Source: Baffinella frigidus (taxonomy: Eukaryota > Cryptophyceae > Cryptomonadales > Baffinellaceae). Taken from it: 12,500 nt of DNA. The DNA lies in contig MU646813.1 in assembly GCA_026770585.1 (NCBI GenBank), forward strand, positions 312,410 to 324,909, in the 5' to 3' direction. Of this stretch, positions 11,001-12,500 are shown piece after piece. The notes beneath the pieces are model-generated. The model did no database searches. It was given only the letters and a program-made list of their open reading frames with translations, and had not been told where the DNA came from. The position numbers were made by a program, and so were the translations under genes. Numbering within the stretch: position 1 is the stretch's first letter; every line of letters starts with the position of its first letter.

Positions 11001-12500
11001 AAACGGTTTTCACATTTCCACACAGCTGGATACGAATGGGTTTTCGGGCAGGAAATGACAGAGTTTTCGTTACCTGGTCCATAGGAATACCCCTATGTCC
11101 CTACGGATTGCCTACTGTAGGGTCGTGTGTCTCATCGCTTATGGGTTATTCGAAACCCCTTCGAAGTCCCCCGCCACCTAATGGATTATATCCCCGTTTT
11201 GGCTTGGCGTTGGAGCCATTTCGGGCTTTGAGGGTAGAGAATGCCGGGATTTGCACCCGTGCCACTCGGCCGTCATAGGAACCCCCACTGTTTCTCTACG
11301 GGTTGCCTACCGTAGGGTCGTATGTCTCATCGCCTATGGGTTATTCGAAACCCCTTCGAAGTCCGCTGTGTGGTAACAGATTATATCCCCGTTTTGGCTT
11401 GGCGTTGGCGCCGTTTCGGGGTGTGAGGGATTATATCCCTTAAGTGACCAGTAGGCTCATACGCCCTACGGTAGGTCCCTAGGACCTGCCCAGGACCTCT
11501 TGGCCGTCAAATTTGGCGGCATGGGCACTTACGGGATATGTGTGTGAGGGTGATTGTGATTTGGCGGCATGGGCACTTAAGGATATGTGAGGGATAATGC
11601 CGGGGTTTGCTCCGGGCATCCTTCGCGGTCTCTATTACCACACAACGGACTTCGAAGGGATTCCGAATAACCCATAAGCGATGAGACTTACGACCTGCCA
11701 CTCTCCTTGGTCGGATAGCGAGGGGGCAAACGGATCGGGTATTGGGGGCAAACGGATCGGGTATTTAGGGGGCAAACGGATCGGGTATTTAGGGGGCAAA
11801 CGGATCGGGTATTGGGGGCAAACGGATCGGGTATTTAGGGGGCAAATAAATCGGGTATTGGGGGCAAACGGATCGGGTATTGGGGGGCAAACGGAGCGGT
11901 TATTTATTGGATGCAGTGCCCATATGGGCACTGAATCCCCCACACGTTGGACACGACTCGTACCAATTTTTGAATTACGCCCGCTAACCCCTGTCTCCTC
12001 TCAGGCTGGGCTGGGAACCCCCAGAACCTAAACCCCGACCCCTAAGCCCCAAACCCGAAACGCGAAACCCGAAACCCTAAGCAGAAAGACCGTTTCGGGA
12101 TCCCGTCGGTGCCGAAAGCGACGCAAATCGACCAACCCCATCCCTGTCCCCTAGGCTCTCTTGTCCCCTCAGCTCTAGGCTGTGCGGTTATGAGCCTAAA
12201 TACACCCCGTCCCCATGCGTGTCCCTGGCCCGCTGGCTCTGGCTGTGCGCCCGTCTCCGGTCCCCTCAAACCTTAAACCCAAAACCCTCGAACAGAATGA
12301 CCGTTTCGGCATCCCGACGGTCCCAACTTTCTTTTTGAATGTCTCTCTTCAGGCTGGGCTGGAAACCCCCAGACCCTAAACCCCAAGCCCCAAACCCGAA
12401 ACCCGAAACCCGAAACCCGAAACCCTCAAACAGAATGACCGTTTCGGGATCCCGACGGTGCCGAAAGCGACGCACATCGACGTCCCCGGCCCCGGCTCAT
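1893..12500 (+). CDS. Multi-exon STPGR (SHIPPO-repeat) flagellar protein gene, 3' end outside window
   Basis: Proposed coding join: 1893-2033, 2056-2112, 2211-2481, 3560-3681, 6219-6322, 7421-7535, 9173-9281, 10807-10892, 12434-12500+. The joined frame is open for 357 codons plus one base. Seen in sequence: motifs MPGPGTYGPP, GPAPGTYDAL, APGPGQYEIP, GPAPWTYDPE, SAPGPGQYDP and VPGPGSx, spaced about 47-77 residues apart, with typical family stretches between them (SFSKKGY, MASKSKRFG, SSAFCSKTTRL). Known: STPGR proteins are low-complexity, Pro/Gly-rich ciliary or flagellar proteins, and some lie on or inside doublet microtubules. All eight introns are GT...AG and phases agree at every junction, though I chose among candidate sites at several of them. 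Introns 3-8 are 1.08-2.54 kb and filled with partial copies of the neighbouring exons. Start codon, first intron and exon 4 donor are the weakest parts. No enzymatic domain is seen. Family is confident; exact exon ends are not. Confidence 0.72.
2056..2112 (+). CDS. STPGR gene, exon 2 (first PGPGTY motif)
   Basis: Nineteen codons, YAENEMPGPGTYGPPRSAE, with the canonical SHIPPO core PGPGTYxxP. The acceptor CCGCTTTCAG lies immediately before and the donor GAG|GTGCCT immediately after, phase 0 at both ends. Joining to exon 1 would need a very short 22-base intron (2034-2055). The alternatives are a +1 frameshift or an exon 1 located elsewhere. Downstream, intron 2 (2113-2210) begins with CCTAAA-type heptamers. 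The motif is unmistakable; the exon limits are inferred. Confidence 0.7.
2211..2481 (+). CDS. STPGR gene, exon 3 (PAPGTYDAL motif)
   Basis: Ninety codons plus one base. The C-terminal two thirds is clearly STPGR: SVAPSFSKKGYTGMASKSKR, then RTQGPAPGTYDALGCFK, then DRRDFSVGITS. Sxx(S/F)KKGYxGxASKxxRF followed by P-(G/A)-P-G-T-Y is the usual unit order in this family. The donor TCAG|GTCAGC at 2481/2482 leaves one G, completed by GC of exon 4 to a Gly codon. For the start, the acceptor CACACCTCAG at 2201-2210 gives phase 0 and matches exon 2. A better pyrimidine-rich acceptor at 2259 (CCGTTTCAG) gives the wrong phase for exon 2, so the first 16 codons are doubtful. No internal stop. Confidence 0.78.
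2522..2562 (-). repeat. Dispersed repeat B (AGCTCTGTCTCAG...GGCTCACC)
   Basis: Reverse complement of a family seen at 7803-7848 and 8073-8118: TAGCTCTGTCTCAGTC, then a TGGGCTCACCAATGTG stretch. The longer copies end in a GGCTCACC/GGTGAGCC hairpin. It lies in intron 3 right after exon 3. Confidence 0.6.
2617..2875. repeat. CCCCAAA heptamer array (telomere-like, variant)
   Basis: About 80 bp of near-perfect CCCCAAA units from 2620 to 2697, followed by degenerate CCCCACA/CCCAAAA variants to about 2875. It ends next to the acceptor of an exon-4 copy (CCTCTTCCCGCAG). Long open frames in both directions here are by-products of the 7-base period. Confidence 0.85.
2894..3075 (+). pseudogene. Exon-4 copy, broken by element A2
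   Basis: Acceptor CTTCCCGCAG followed by GAGCGTTCGCGACGCC repeats the start of exon 4. It is then interrupted at the equivalent of the seventh codon by element A2 and resumes with GATCGTCGCCCAGGGCGG. It loses similarity before the PGPGQY core. Not usable as an exon. Confidence 0.75.
2914..3054. mobile_element. MITE-like element A2, inserted in an exon-4 copy
   Basis: 141 bp, flanked on both sides by GATC (2910-2913, 3055-3058). Arms share TCAT..GAAAACGGTTT at the ends and the family core AATGAAAATTACTGCAC / TGTGTAGTAAATTTCATTG inside. It splits a partial exon-4 copy between GCGACGCC-GATC and GATC-GTCGCCCAGG; the intact exon reads GCGACGCCCATCGTCGCACA. GATC is palindromic, so it may be target duplication or part of the terminal repeat. 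Confidence 0.75.
3259..3404. mobile_element. MITE-like element A3
   Basis: 146 bp with arms beginning near ATTTCATATGGAAACACTTA and mirrored at the right end (TAAGTGTTTGCGTATGAGAT). Inner core CAATGAAAGTTACTACACA / GTGTAGTAATTTTGATTG marks it as the same family as A1, A2 and A4. It lies in intron 3, 200 bp downstream of A2. Confidence 0.72.
3457..3543. repeat. CCCCAAA / CCCCACA array before exon 4
   Basis: Second heptamer array of intron 3, ending CCCTAAACCGCCTCCTTCCG directly upstream of the exon-4 acceptor. It parallels the array before the broken copy at 2894, so array and exon start appear to have been duplicated together. Confidence 0.8.
3560..3681 (+). CDS. STPGR gene, exon 4 (APGPGQYEIP motif)
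   Basis: Starts after the acceptor GCCTCCTTCCGCAG. The first two bases complete a Gly codon with the last base of exon 3. It then reads AFATPIVAQGAAAHRKGF, TIAPGPGQYEIPG, LAAAIMKQT. The PGPGQY core is canonical. The proposed donor ACG|GTCTGG is phase 0 and fits exon 5; this donor is retained in two partial copies of the exon end in intron 4 (3788-3839, 4033-4087). If not spliced there, the frame runs on to a stop (TGA) in 3766-3769. A further copy of the start lies upstream at 2894, broken by an inserted element. The acceptor and core are well supported, the donor moderately. Confidence 0.75.
3788..3884 (+). pseudogene. Exon-4 fragments, rearranged
   Basis: CAGTACGACACC...ATCATGAAACAGACGGTCTG (3788-3839) repeats the end of exon 4 with a changed, frameshifted middle. 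Directly after it, TTCACGATAGCGCCGGGGCC and GGACAGTAC (3845-3874) repeat the part that precedes it in the intact exon. The order is therefore swapped. Not a usable exon as it stands. Confidence 0.7.
4033..4087 (+). pseudogene. Third copy of exon-4 end
   Basis: CAGTACGAGATCCCTGGCCT and ATGAAACAGACGGTCTGGGA match exon 4 closely (translation YEIPGLARAIMKQT). It lacks the upstream half with the PGPG core. It is preceded, like the 3788 copy, by TTGACTTAAGGT...CCTGGGTAGCAGTG, so a block of about 245 bp was duplicated. Confidence 0.72.
4085..4256. repeat. Inverted repeat, arms about 33 bp
   Basis: CCAACCCTCACGGAAAGACC (in 4089-4108) is mirrored by GGTCCTTCCGTGAGGGTTGG (4234-4253) with one mismatch, loop about 125 bp. 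The left arm begins exactly where the exon-4 copy at 4033 loses similarity. Confidence 0.65.
4277..4446. repeat. Large fold-back made of two facing B repeats
   Basis: About 80-bp arms around a short loop near 4356-4365. The left arm carries AGCTCTGTCCCAGTTCAATT and a run of Cs; the right arm carries AATTGAACTGGGACAGAGCT and a run of Gs. The AGCTCTGTCYCAG start relates both arms to dispersed repeat B. The mirrored open frames (both starting M-x-FTCEISGGGRN) are a consequence of the symmetry. Confidence 0.75.
4558..4697. repeat. Inverted repeat with central palindrome
   Basis: CCACTTAGCAGC (4558-4569) is mirrored by GCTGCTAAGTGG (4686-4697). An 18-bp perfect palindrome, CCCCCGGATATCCGGGGG, lies inside at 4586-4603. 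It could be a small non-autonomous element; no direct repeats are obvious. Confidence 0.55.
4778..4849. repeat. 29-bp tandem repeat, about 2.5 units
   Basis: CCGATCAGTCAACCGACTTT starts at 4785 and 4814, and a third partial unit at 4843. No coding potential. Confidence 0.75.
4850..5095. repeat. Imperfect tandem repeat, period about 110 bp
   Basis: GGGCTGAGCCCCCC, a C run, CTCGCGT(T/C)CATCTCTC and CTTTCATCCCCC recur at about 4922 and 5031, with a partial unit from 4850. It contains a 14-base C run (4930-4943) that is a likely place for assembly length error. Confidence 0.65.
5198..5300 (+). repeat. Dispersed repeat C, copy 1
   Basis: TTAAGTGGCCAGTAGGCTGA, then ACGCCCTGCGGTAGGGTCC, GGACCTGCC and ATGGGCACTTGAGGGATA. 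The same order occurs at 11436-11540. It contains the palindrome GGGTGAATATTCACCC (5262-5277), replaced by other sequence in the second copy. Confidence 0.65.
5361..5532. mobile_element. MITE-like inverted-repeat element
   Basis: 172 bp with 26-bp terminal arms matching at 24 positions: left CACG(C)CACGATG(C)CCTGTG then TATCAAA, right TTTGATACACAGG and CATCGTCGCGTG. The interior is AT-richer than its surroundings and non-coding. Not related by eye to family A. Target duplication not clear. Confidence 0.65.
5809..5860 (+). pseudogene. Exon-5 copy 1, truncated
   Basis: Acceptor CACCTGTGCTGCAG followed by a frame reading MGKGKRAPFFSGSERKG, then diverging to LLSD before the second half of the exon. 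It has the best acceptor of the four copies, so use as an alternative exon cannot be excluded, but it has no matching donor. Confidence 0.65.
5988..6025 (+). pseudogene. Exon-5 copy 2, truncated
   Basis: Same acceptor as exon 5 (GATTGCCATCGGCAG), reading MNKGKWAPFLFDG, then lost into CCCTAA heptamers. The upstream intron block (ACCCAACCCCCGACGCTGAA...) is also shared with exon 5, showing that intron end and exon start were duplicated together. Confidence 0.75.
6219..6322 (+). CDS. STPGR gene, exon 5 (half of a split PGPGxY motif)
   Basis: Acceptor ATCGGCAG precedes ATG AAT AAA; the exon reads MNKGKRAPFLYGSERKGAFP, then TVDPDDETSGGPAP, and ends with TG before the donor GTAACC. The KGKRAPF...SERKGAF spacer followed by GGPAP matches the stretch leading into an STPGR core. 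The core is completed only in exon 6: TG plus G gives Trp, then TYDPEA. It is the only complete copy of four in this intron cluster (others at 5809, 5988 and 6490). The initial ATG is probably an internal Met, because a phase-0 acceptor lies directly before it. Confidence 0.72.
6338..6469. mobile_element. MITE-like element A4
   Basis: 132 bp, ATCTCCA...TGGAGGT ends, with core GGCAACGAAAATTACTGCAC and TGTGTAGTAAATTTCGTTGC. Closest to A1 (shared ATTAAT(C/T)AATTGCTT and TAAAAGT(A/G)ATAGTA(A/G)AGCAT). It sits in intron 5, 15 bp after the exon-5 donor, and abuts a truncated exon-5 copy on its right. Confidence 0.75.
6490..6627 (+). pseudogene. Exon-5 copy 4, split by telomere-like insertion
   Basis: GGGCGCCGTTTCTCTTCGGG to GGGCGCG (ending 6526) and TTTCCCACAGTTGATCCAGG to CCCCATGGTAA (from 6569) together equal the 3' three quarters of exon 5 including its donor. 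Between them lie exactly six TTTAGGG-like heptamers (6527-6568). The 5' part is missing and element A4 lies just upstream. Confidence 0.85.
6527..6568 (+). repeat. Six TTTAGGG-type heptamers inside an exon copy
   Basis: Units TTTAGCG, TTTAGCG, TTTAGGG, TTCAGAG, TTTAGCG, TTGAGCG. They interrupt the exon-5 copy between GGGCGCG and TTTCCC with no loss of exon bases. The G-rich strand is on +, opposite to most arrays in the window. Confidence 0.85.
6628..7180. other. Intron-5 interior: repeats and heptamers
   Basis: Contains degenerate CCCTAAA/CCTGAA arrays (6622-6672, 7015-7115) and a copy of dispersed repeat D at about 6755-6835 (CCTACCGTAGGG, later GGGTTATTCGAAATCCCTTC and GCTGTGTGG). No exon signal seen. 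Confidence 0.55.
7245..7287 (+). pseudogene. Exon-6 copy, 5' part only
   Basis: Acceptor CCCCGGCAG then the frame TYDPEAINRQTGAF, same as exon 6, after which GCAGGGGCGTTCTGCTGGC is duplicated and the copy is lost. The heptamer and GGGGCATGCAACCT sequence upstream recurs before exon 6 (7357-7380). Confidence 0.8.
7421..7535 (+). CDS. STPGR gene, exon 6 (completes PAPWTYDPE)
   Basis: Begins after GATGATGACAG. The first G completes the split codon from exon 5, then TYDPEAINRQTGAF, KLLTSK, APSSAFCSKTTRLLQTAG. S-S-A-F-x-S-K-T-x-R is the classic inter-motif signature of SHIPPO proteins. Donor GCCGGG|GTATGA leaves phase 0, matching exon 7; without splicing the frame stops two codons later. A truncated copy of the exon start lies at 7245-7287 and further copies of the exon end at 7546-7578, 7763-7800 and 7921-7990. 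Confidence 0.74.
7570..7756. mobile_element. Inverted-repeat element with perfect central hairpin
   Basis: Arms of about 33 bp: ATCCATGCGAACAGA in the left arm, TCTGTTCGCATGGAT in the right, plus GGGTA..CACGAGG / CCTCGTGGGGTA at the ends. In the middle is a perfect 19-bp inverted repeat with a 2-base loop (7632-7671). Non-coding; flanked by exon-6 end copies. A transposon-like origin is inferred. Confidence 0.65.
7632..7671. repeat. Perfect 19-bp stem, 2-base loop
   Basis: GATCACGTTTCCGTACGGA, TG, then its exact reverse complement. No mismatch in 19 pairs, so it is young or maintained. It contains the smaller palindrome TCCGTACGGA twice. Confidence 0.85.
7803..7848 (+). repeat. Dispersed repeat B
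   Basis: CCTATCTCTGCCTCC, then GGCTCACCGATTCGGTGCGCC. Aligns with 8073-8118 over its length, together with upstream GGTATGGATCCCGC / GGTACGCATCTCGC. Confidence 0.6.
7998..8048 (+). repeat. GTGTAGG / TTTAGGG array
   Basis: Seven-base units GTGTAGG, about six copies, ending in TTTAGGGTGTA. G-rich strand on +, so opposite to most arrays. Confidence 0.75.
8073..8131 (+). repeat. Dispersed repeat B with G run
   Basis: CCTAGCTCTGTCTCAGTCGA, then GGGCTCACC..TGGTGAGCCC hairpin, followed by a run of 13-14 Gs. The G run is a likely place for a base-count error. Confidence 0.65.
8231..8357. repeat. Inverted repeat with inner hairpin
   Basis: GGACCAAGACAGAATCTGTC (8231-8250) is mirrored by GACAGATTCTGGTATGGTCC (8338-8357), 3 mismatches. 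A small hairpin GCATCAACTGATGC (8313-8326) lies in the loop. Confidence 0.65.
8390..8475. repeat. 33-bp hairpin, one mismatch, containing a palindrome
   Basis: Left arm starts GGCATTGCCTGGGACCTCC, right arm ends GGAGGTCCTAGGCAATGCC; both contain the CCTACCGTAGG motif. The 20-base loop holds GGTCCTAGGACC. A single G/A difference in 33 pairs. Confidence 0.8.
8541..8678. mobile_element. MITE-like element with 7-bp direct repeats
   Basis: Direct repeats GCGTTCT at 8541-8547 and 8672-8678 flank inverted arms (AGCCCTGCCTGAGTTTTATT on the left; AATAAAGCTCAGGCAGAGCT on the right). Removing the element and one repeat gives a sequence like the uninterrupted duplicate near 9020-9060 (CTCATTTCGACGCG, GACGCATCCA). 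Internal sequence is AT-rich and non-coding. Confidence 0.72.
8704..8765 (+). pseudogene. Degenerate exon-7 start
   Basis: A frame reading QVDKVVEMLKPRPSLGW, then WTKC, without the second half of the exon. Its partner 372 bases downstream (9075-9140) is QVDKIVEMPKPHPSFG. Both precede the better copies at 8801 and 9173. Confidence 0.7.
8801..8880 (+). pseudogene. Exon-7 copy without donor
   Basis: After CTGAACCAG the frame matches exon 7 through PSLGIHVDIRGS and then changes, losing SKPRSAP and the donor. A further degenerate start (QVGNAVERLTPHPS) lies at 8943-8990. Confidence 0.75.
9173..9281 (+). CDS. STPGR gene, exon 7 (leads into a split PGPGQY)
   Basis: After acceptor CCTAAACTAG the exon reads VDKIVEMLKPHPSLG, PSLGIHVDIRGS, GISKPRSAP plus one G before the donor GTGCCATAC. 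The G joins GT of exon 8 to give Gly, producing SAPGPGQYDP. The charged VDKIVEMLKP stretch is not a family hallmark I recognise and may be a lineage-specific spacer. An almost identical exon lies exactly 372 bases upstream (8801-8880) but diverges before the donor, so this copy is the complete one. The exon end is repeated four or more times downstream. Confidence 0.7.
9250..10035 (+). repeat. Array of five exon-7 ends in heptamer repeats
   Basis: The block (GACATCCGCGG)CTCGGGGATTTCC AAACC..GCTCTGCTCCAGGTGCC recurs with CCAAACC at 9261 (the real exon end), 9451, 9666, 9846 and 9991, spaced 145-215 bp. Between copies lie CCCTAGAACCTAAA/CCCGAAA units. Only the first copy continues a complete exon. 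A sixth, degenerate one is at about 10278-10310. Confidence 0.8.
10475..10715 (+). pseudogene. Two truncated exon-8 copies
   Basis: Copy 1 (10475-10532) has GTCCGGGGCAGCACGACCC but a 5-base length change shifts its frame. Copy 2 (10650-10708) reads GPGHYDPYARDHAITLN and then runs into intron-type sequence. Neither has the exon-8 donor region. Confidence 0.75.
10605..10650. repeat. Perfect 20-bp fold-back in the exon-8 array
   Basis: CCTGAGTCGCGTCCCGTGTC, then AGGTCC, then GACACGGGACGCGACTCAGG. The neighbouring unit (10784-10815) has the first arm only and goes straight into GTCCGGGG, so the second arm is an inserted inverted copy. Confidence 0.9.
10807..10892 (+). CDS. STPGR gene, exon 8 (PGQYDPYARD)
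   Basis: Acceptor CGTGTCAG precedes GT CCG GGG CAA TAC. With the G carried over from exon 7 it gives G-PGQYDPYARDHAITLDYV, RHSSVFADTQ, ending at the donor CAG|GTCCAT in phase 0. HSSVFADTQ followed by exon 9 NDRFG resembles the S-S-x-F-x-S-x-x-x-R-F pattern between STPGR cores. This is the last and only complete member of a tandem array whose earlier copies (10475, 10650) are broken after the first 20 or so codons. Confidence 0.74.
11081..11420 (+). repeat. Dispersed repeat D, tandem pair, offset about 195 bp
   Basis: Both units have TGCCTACYGTAGGGTCGT, CTCATCGC, ATGGGTTATTCGAAACCCCT, TCGAAGTCC and GATTATATCCCCGTTTTGGC (at 11184 and 11379). No coding signal. Confidence 0.8.
11436..11540 (+). 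repeat. Dispersed repeat C, copy 2
   Basis: TTAAGTGACCAGTAGGCTCA, CGCCCTACGGTAGG, CTAGGACCTGCC and ATGGGCACTTACGGGATA, in the order seen at 5198-5300. The last part (TTGGCGGCATGGGCACTTA) is repeated at 11561-11579. Confidence 0.7.
11636..11697 (-). repeat. Dispersed repeat D, inverted copy
   Basis: CACACAACGGACTTCGAAGG then ATTCCGAATAACCCATAAGC and GATGAGAC, the reverse complement of 11323-11373. With the forward copies it forms a large imperfect inverted repeat around 11380-11635. Confidence 0.75.
11722..11906 (+). repeat. Minisatellite, eight units of 22 or 24 bp
   Basis: Unit GGGGGCAAACGGATCGGGTA plus TT or TTTA. Starts at 11722, 11744, 11768, 11792, 11814, 11838, 11860 and 11882, so spacings are 22, 24, 24, 22, 24, 22, 22. 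Sixth and eighth units carry changes (AAATAAATC; GGAGCGG). Confidence 0.92.
11914..11933. repeat. Perfect 20-bp palindrome
   Basis: CAGTGCCCATATGGGCACTG, directly downstream of the minisatellite. The half ATGGGCACT also occurs in dispersed repeat C (TGGGCACTTA), from which it may derive. Confidence 0.8.
12085..12141 (+). pseudogene. Exon-9 copy 1
   Basis: After CCCTAAGCAG the frame reads KDRFGIPSVPKATQID and then runs into CAACCCCATCCC instead of PGPG. A close match to exon 9 up to the point where its core starts. Confidence 0.75.
12296..12329 (+). pseudogene. Exon-9 copy 2, short
   Basis: After CTCGAACAG the frame reads NDRFGIPTVP and is then lost. The acceptor sequence is close to that of the exon at 12434. 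Confidence 0.72.
12434..12500 (+). CDS. STPGR gene, exon 9 (VPGPGS, cut by window end)
   Basis: Reads NDRFGIPTVPKATHID, VPGPGS and the first base of a following codon, expected to be Tyr. PGPGS(Y) is the sixth core of the protein. The acceptor CTCAAACAG is pyrimidine-poor but preceded by CCCGAAA heptamers, as at other exons here. It is the third of three copies (12085, 12296, 12434). The second is truncated; the first is nearly complete but loses the PGPG core. Phase 0 matches exon 8. The exon continues beyond the window. Confidence 0.72.

Larger units (their letters stand above)
12001..12433 (+). repeat. Duplicated intron end plus exon-9 start
   Basis: CAGGCTGGGCTGG, CCCCCAGA, CCTAAACCCC and an AAGCCCCAAACCCGAAA stretch occur at about 12002 and 12351, each leading into an exon-9 start. 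CCCGAAA units are perfect in 12396-12424. Confidence 0.75.

Noticed and set aside
10558-11058. 166-codon + frame through the exon-8 array
   Set aside because: The correct STPGR phase is a different one; this frame reads tandem CGTGTCCCGT units and passes through the exon in the wrong phase.
11722-11906. CRISPR-like array
   Set aside because: Units are contiguous with no unique spacers, periods are 22-24 bp, and the context is eukaryotic.
2130-12430. Chromosome end (true telomere)
   Set aside because: Heptamers are short, degenerate, change unit type and lie between exons of one gene; these are interstitial.
1-12500. tRNA, rRNA, riboswitch or transposase genes
   Set aside because: No cloverleaf, rRNA core or transposase motif was recognised on either strand; all mobile elements seen are non-coding.

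Overview
The window is nuclear DNA of a flagellated eukaryote. It has no bacterial-style gene packing, coding sequence comes in short pieces bounded by GT/AG splice sites, and the non-coding part is full of degenerate plant-type telomere heptamers (CCCTAAA, CCCCAAA, CCCGAAA) and small inverted-repeat transposons. The heptamer type fits an alga or related protist; a prasinophyte-like green alga is my guess, not a demonstration.

Most of the window (about 1893 to beyond 12500, + strand) is read as one gene for a sperm-tail PG-rich repeat (STPGR, also called SHIPPO repeat) protein, a family found in cilia and flagella. Nine exons are proposed: 1893-2033, 2056-2112, 2211-2481, 3560-3681, 6219-6322, 7421-7535, 9173-9281, 10807-10892 and 12434-12500+. 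They join in one open frame of 357 codons plus one base. Six P-G-P-G-x-Y type motifs result. Two exist only after splicing: PAP|W|TYDP across 6322/7421 and SAP|G|PGQYDP across 9281/10807. The gene runs off the right edge; its 5' end is less certain, including a proposed 22-base intron.

The six introns over 1 kb are unusual. Each holds one or more broken copies ('echoes') of the exon next to it, usually with part of the neighbouring intron. The copies are embedded in heptamer arrays and some are split by insertions: a 141-bp element in an exon-4 copy, a run of six TTTAGGG-like heptamers (42 bp) in an exon-5 copy, and a transposon-like element with 7-bp direct repeats in an exon-7 duplication. 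This points to intron growth by local tandem duplication of intron-plus-exon blocks, followed by decay.

Layout: 1-1300 holds a transposon-like element, a 219-bp diverged tandem duplication and no convincing gene. 1328-1860 holds two possible minus-strand exons, perhaps of a divergent neighbour. 1893-4090 holds exons 1-4 with copies. 4085-5800 is a repeat and inverted-repeat zone inside intron 4. 5809-6630 is the exon-5 cluster. 7245-8000 is the exon-6 cluster. 8231-8680 holds nested hairpins and an inserted element. 8700-10310 is the exon-7 cluster and its five-fold tail array. 10376-10892 is the exon-8 tandem array. 10893-12050 holds dispersed and inverted repeats and a 22/24-bp minisatellite. 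12085-12500 is the exon-9 cluster. I saw no rRNA, tRNA, CRISPR array or transposase gene.
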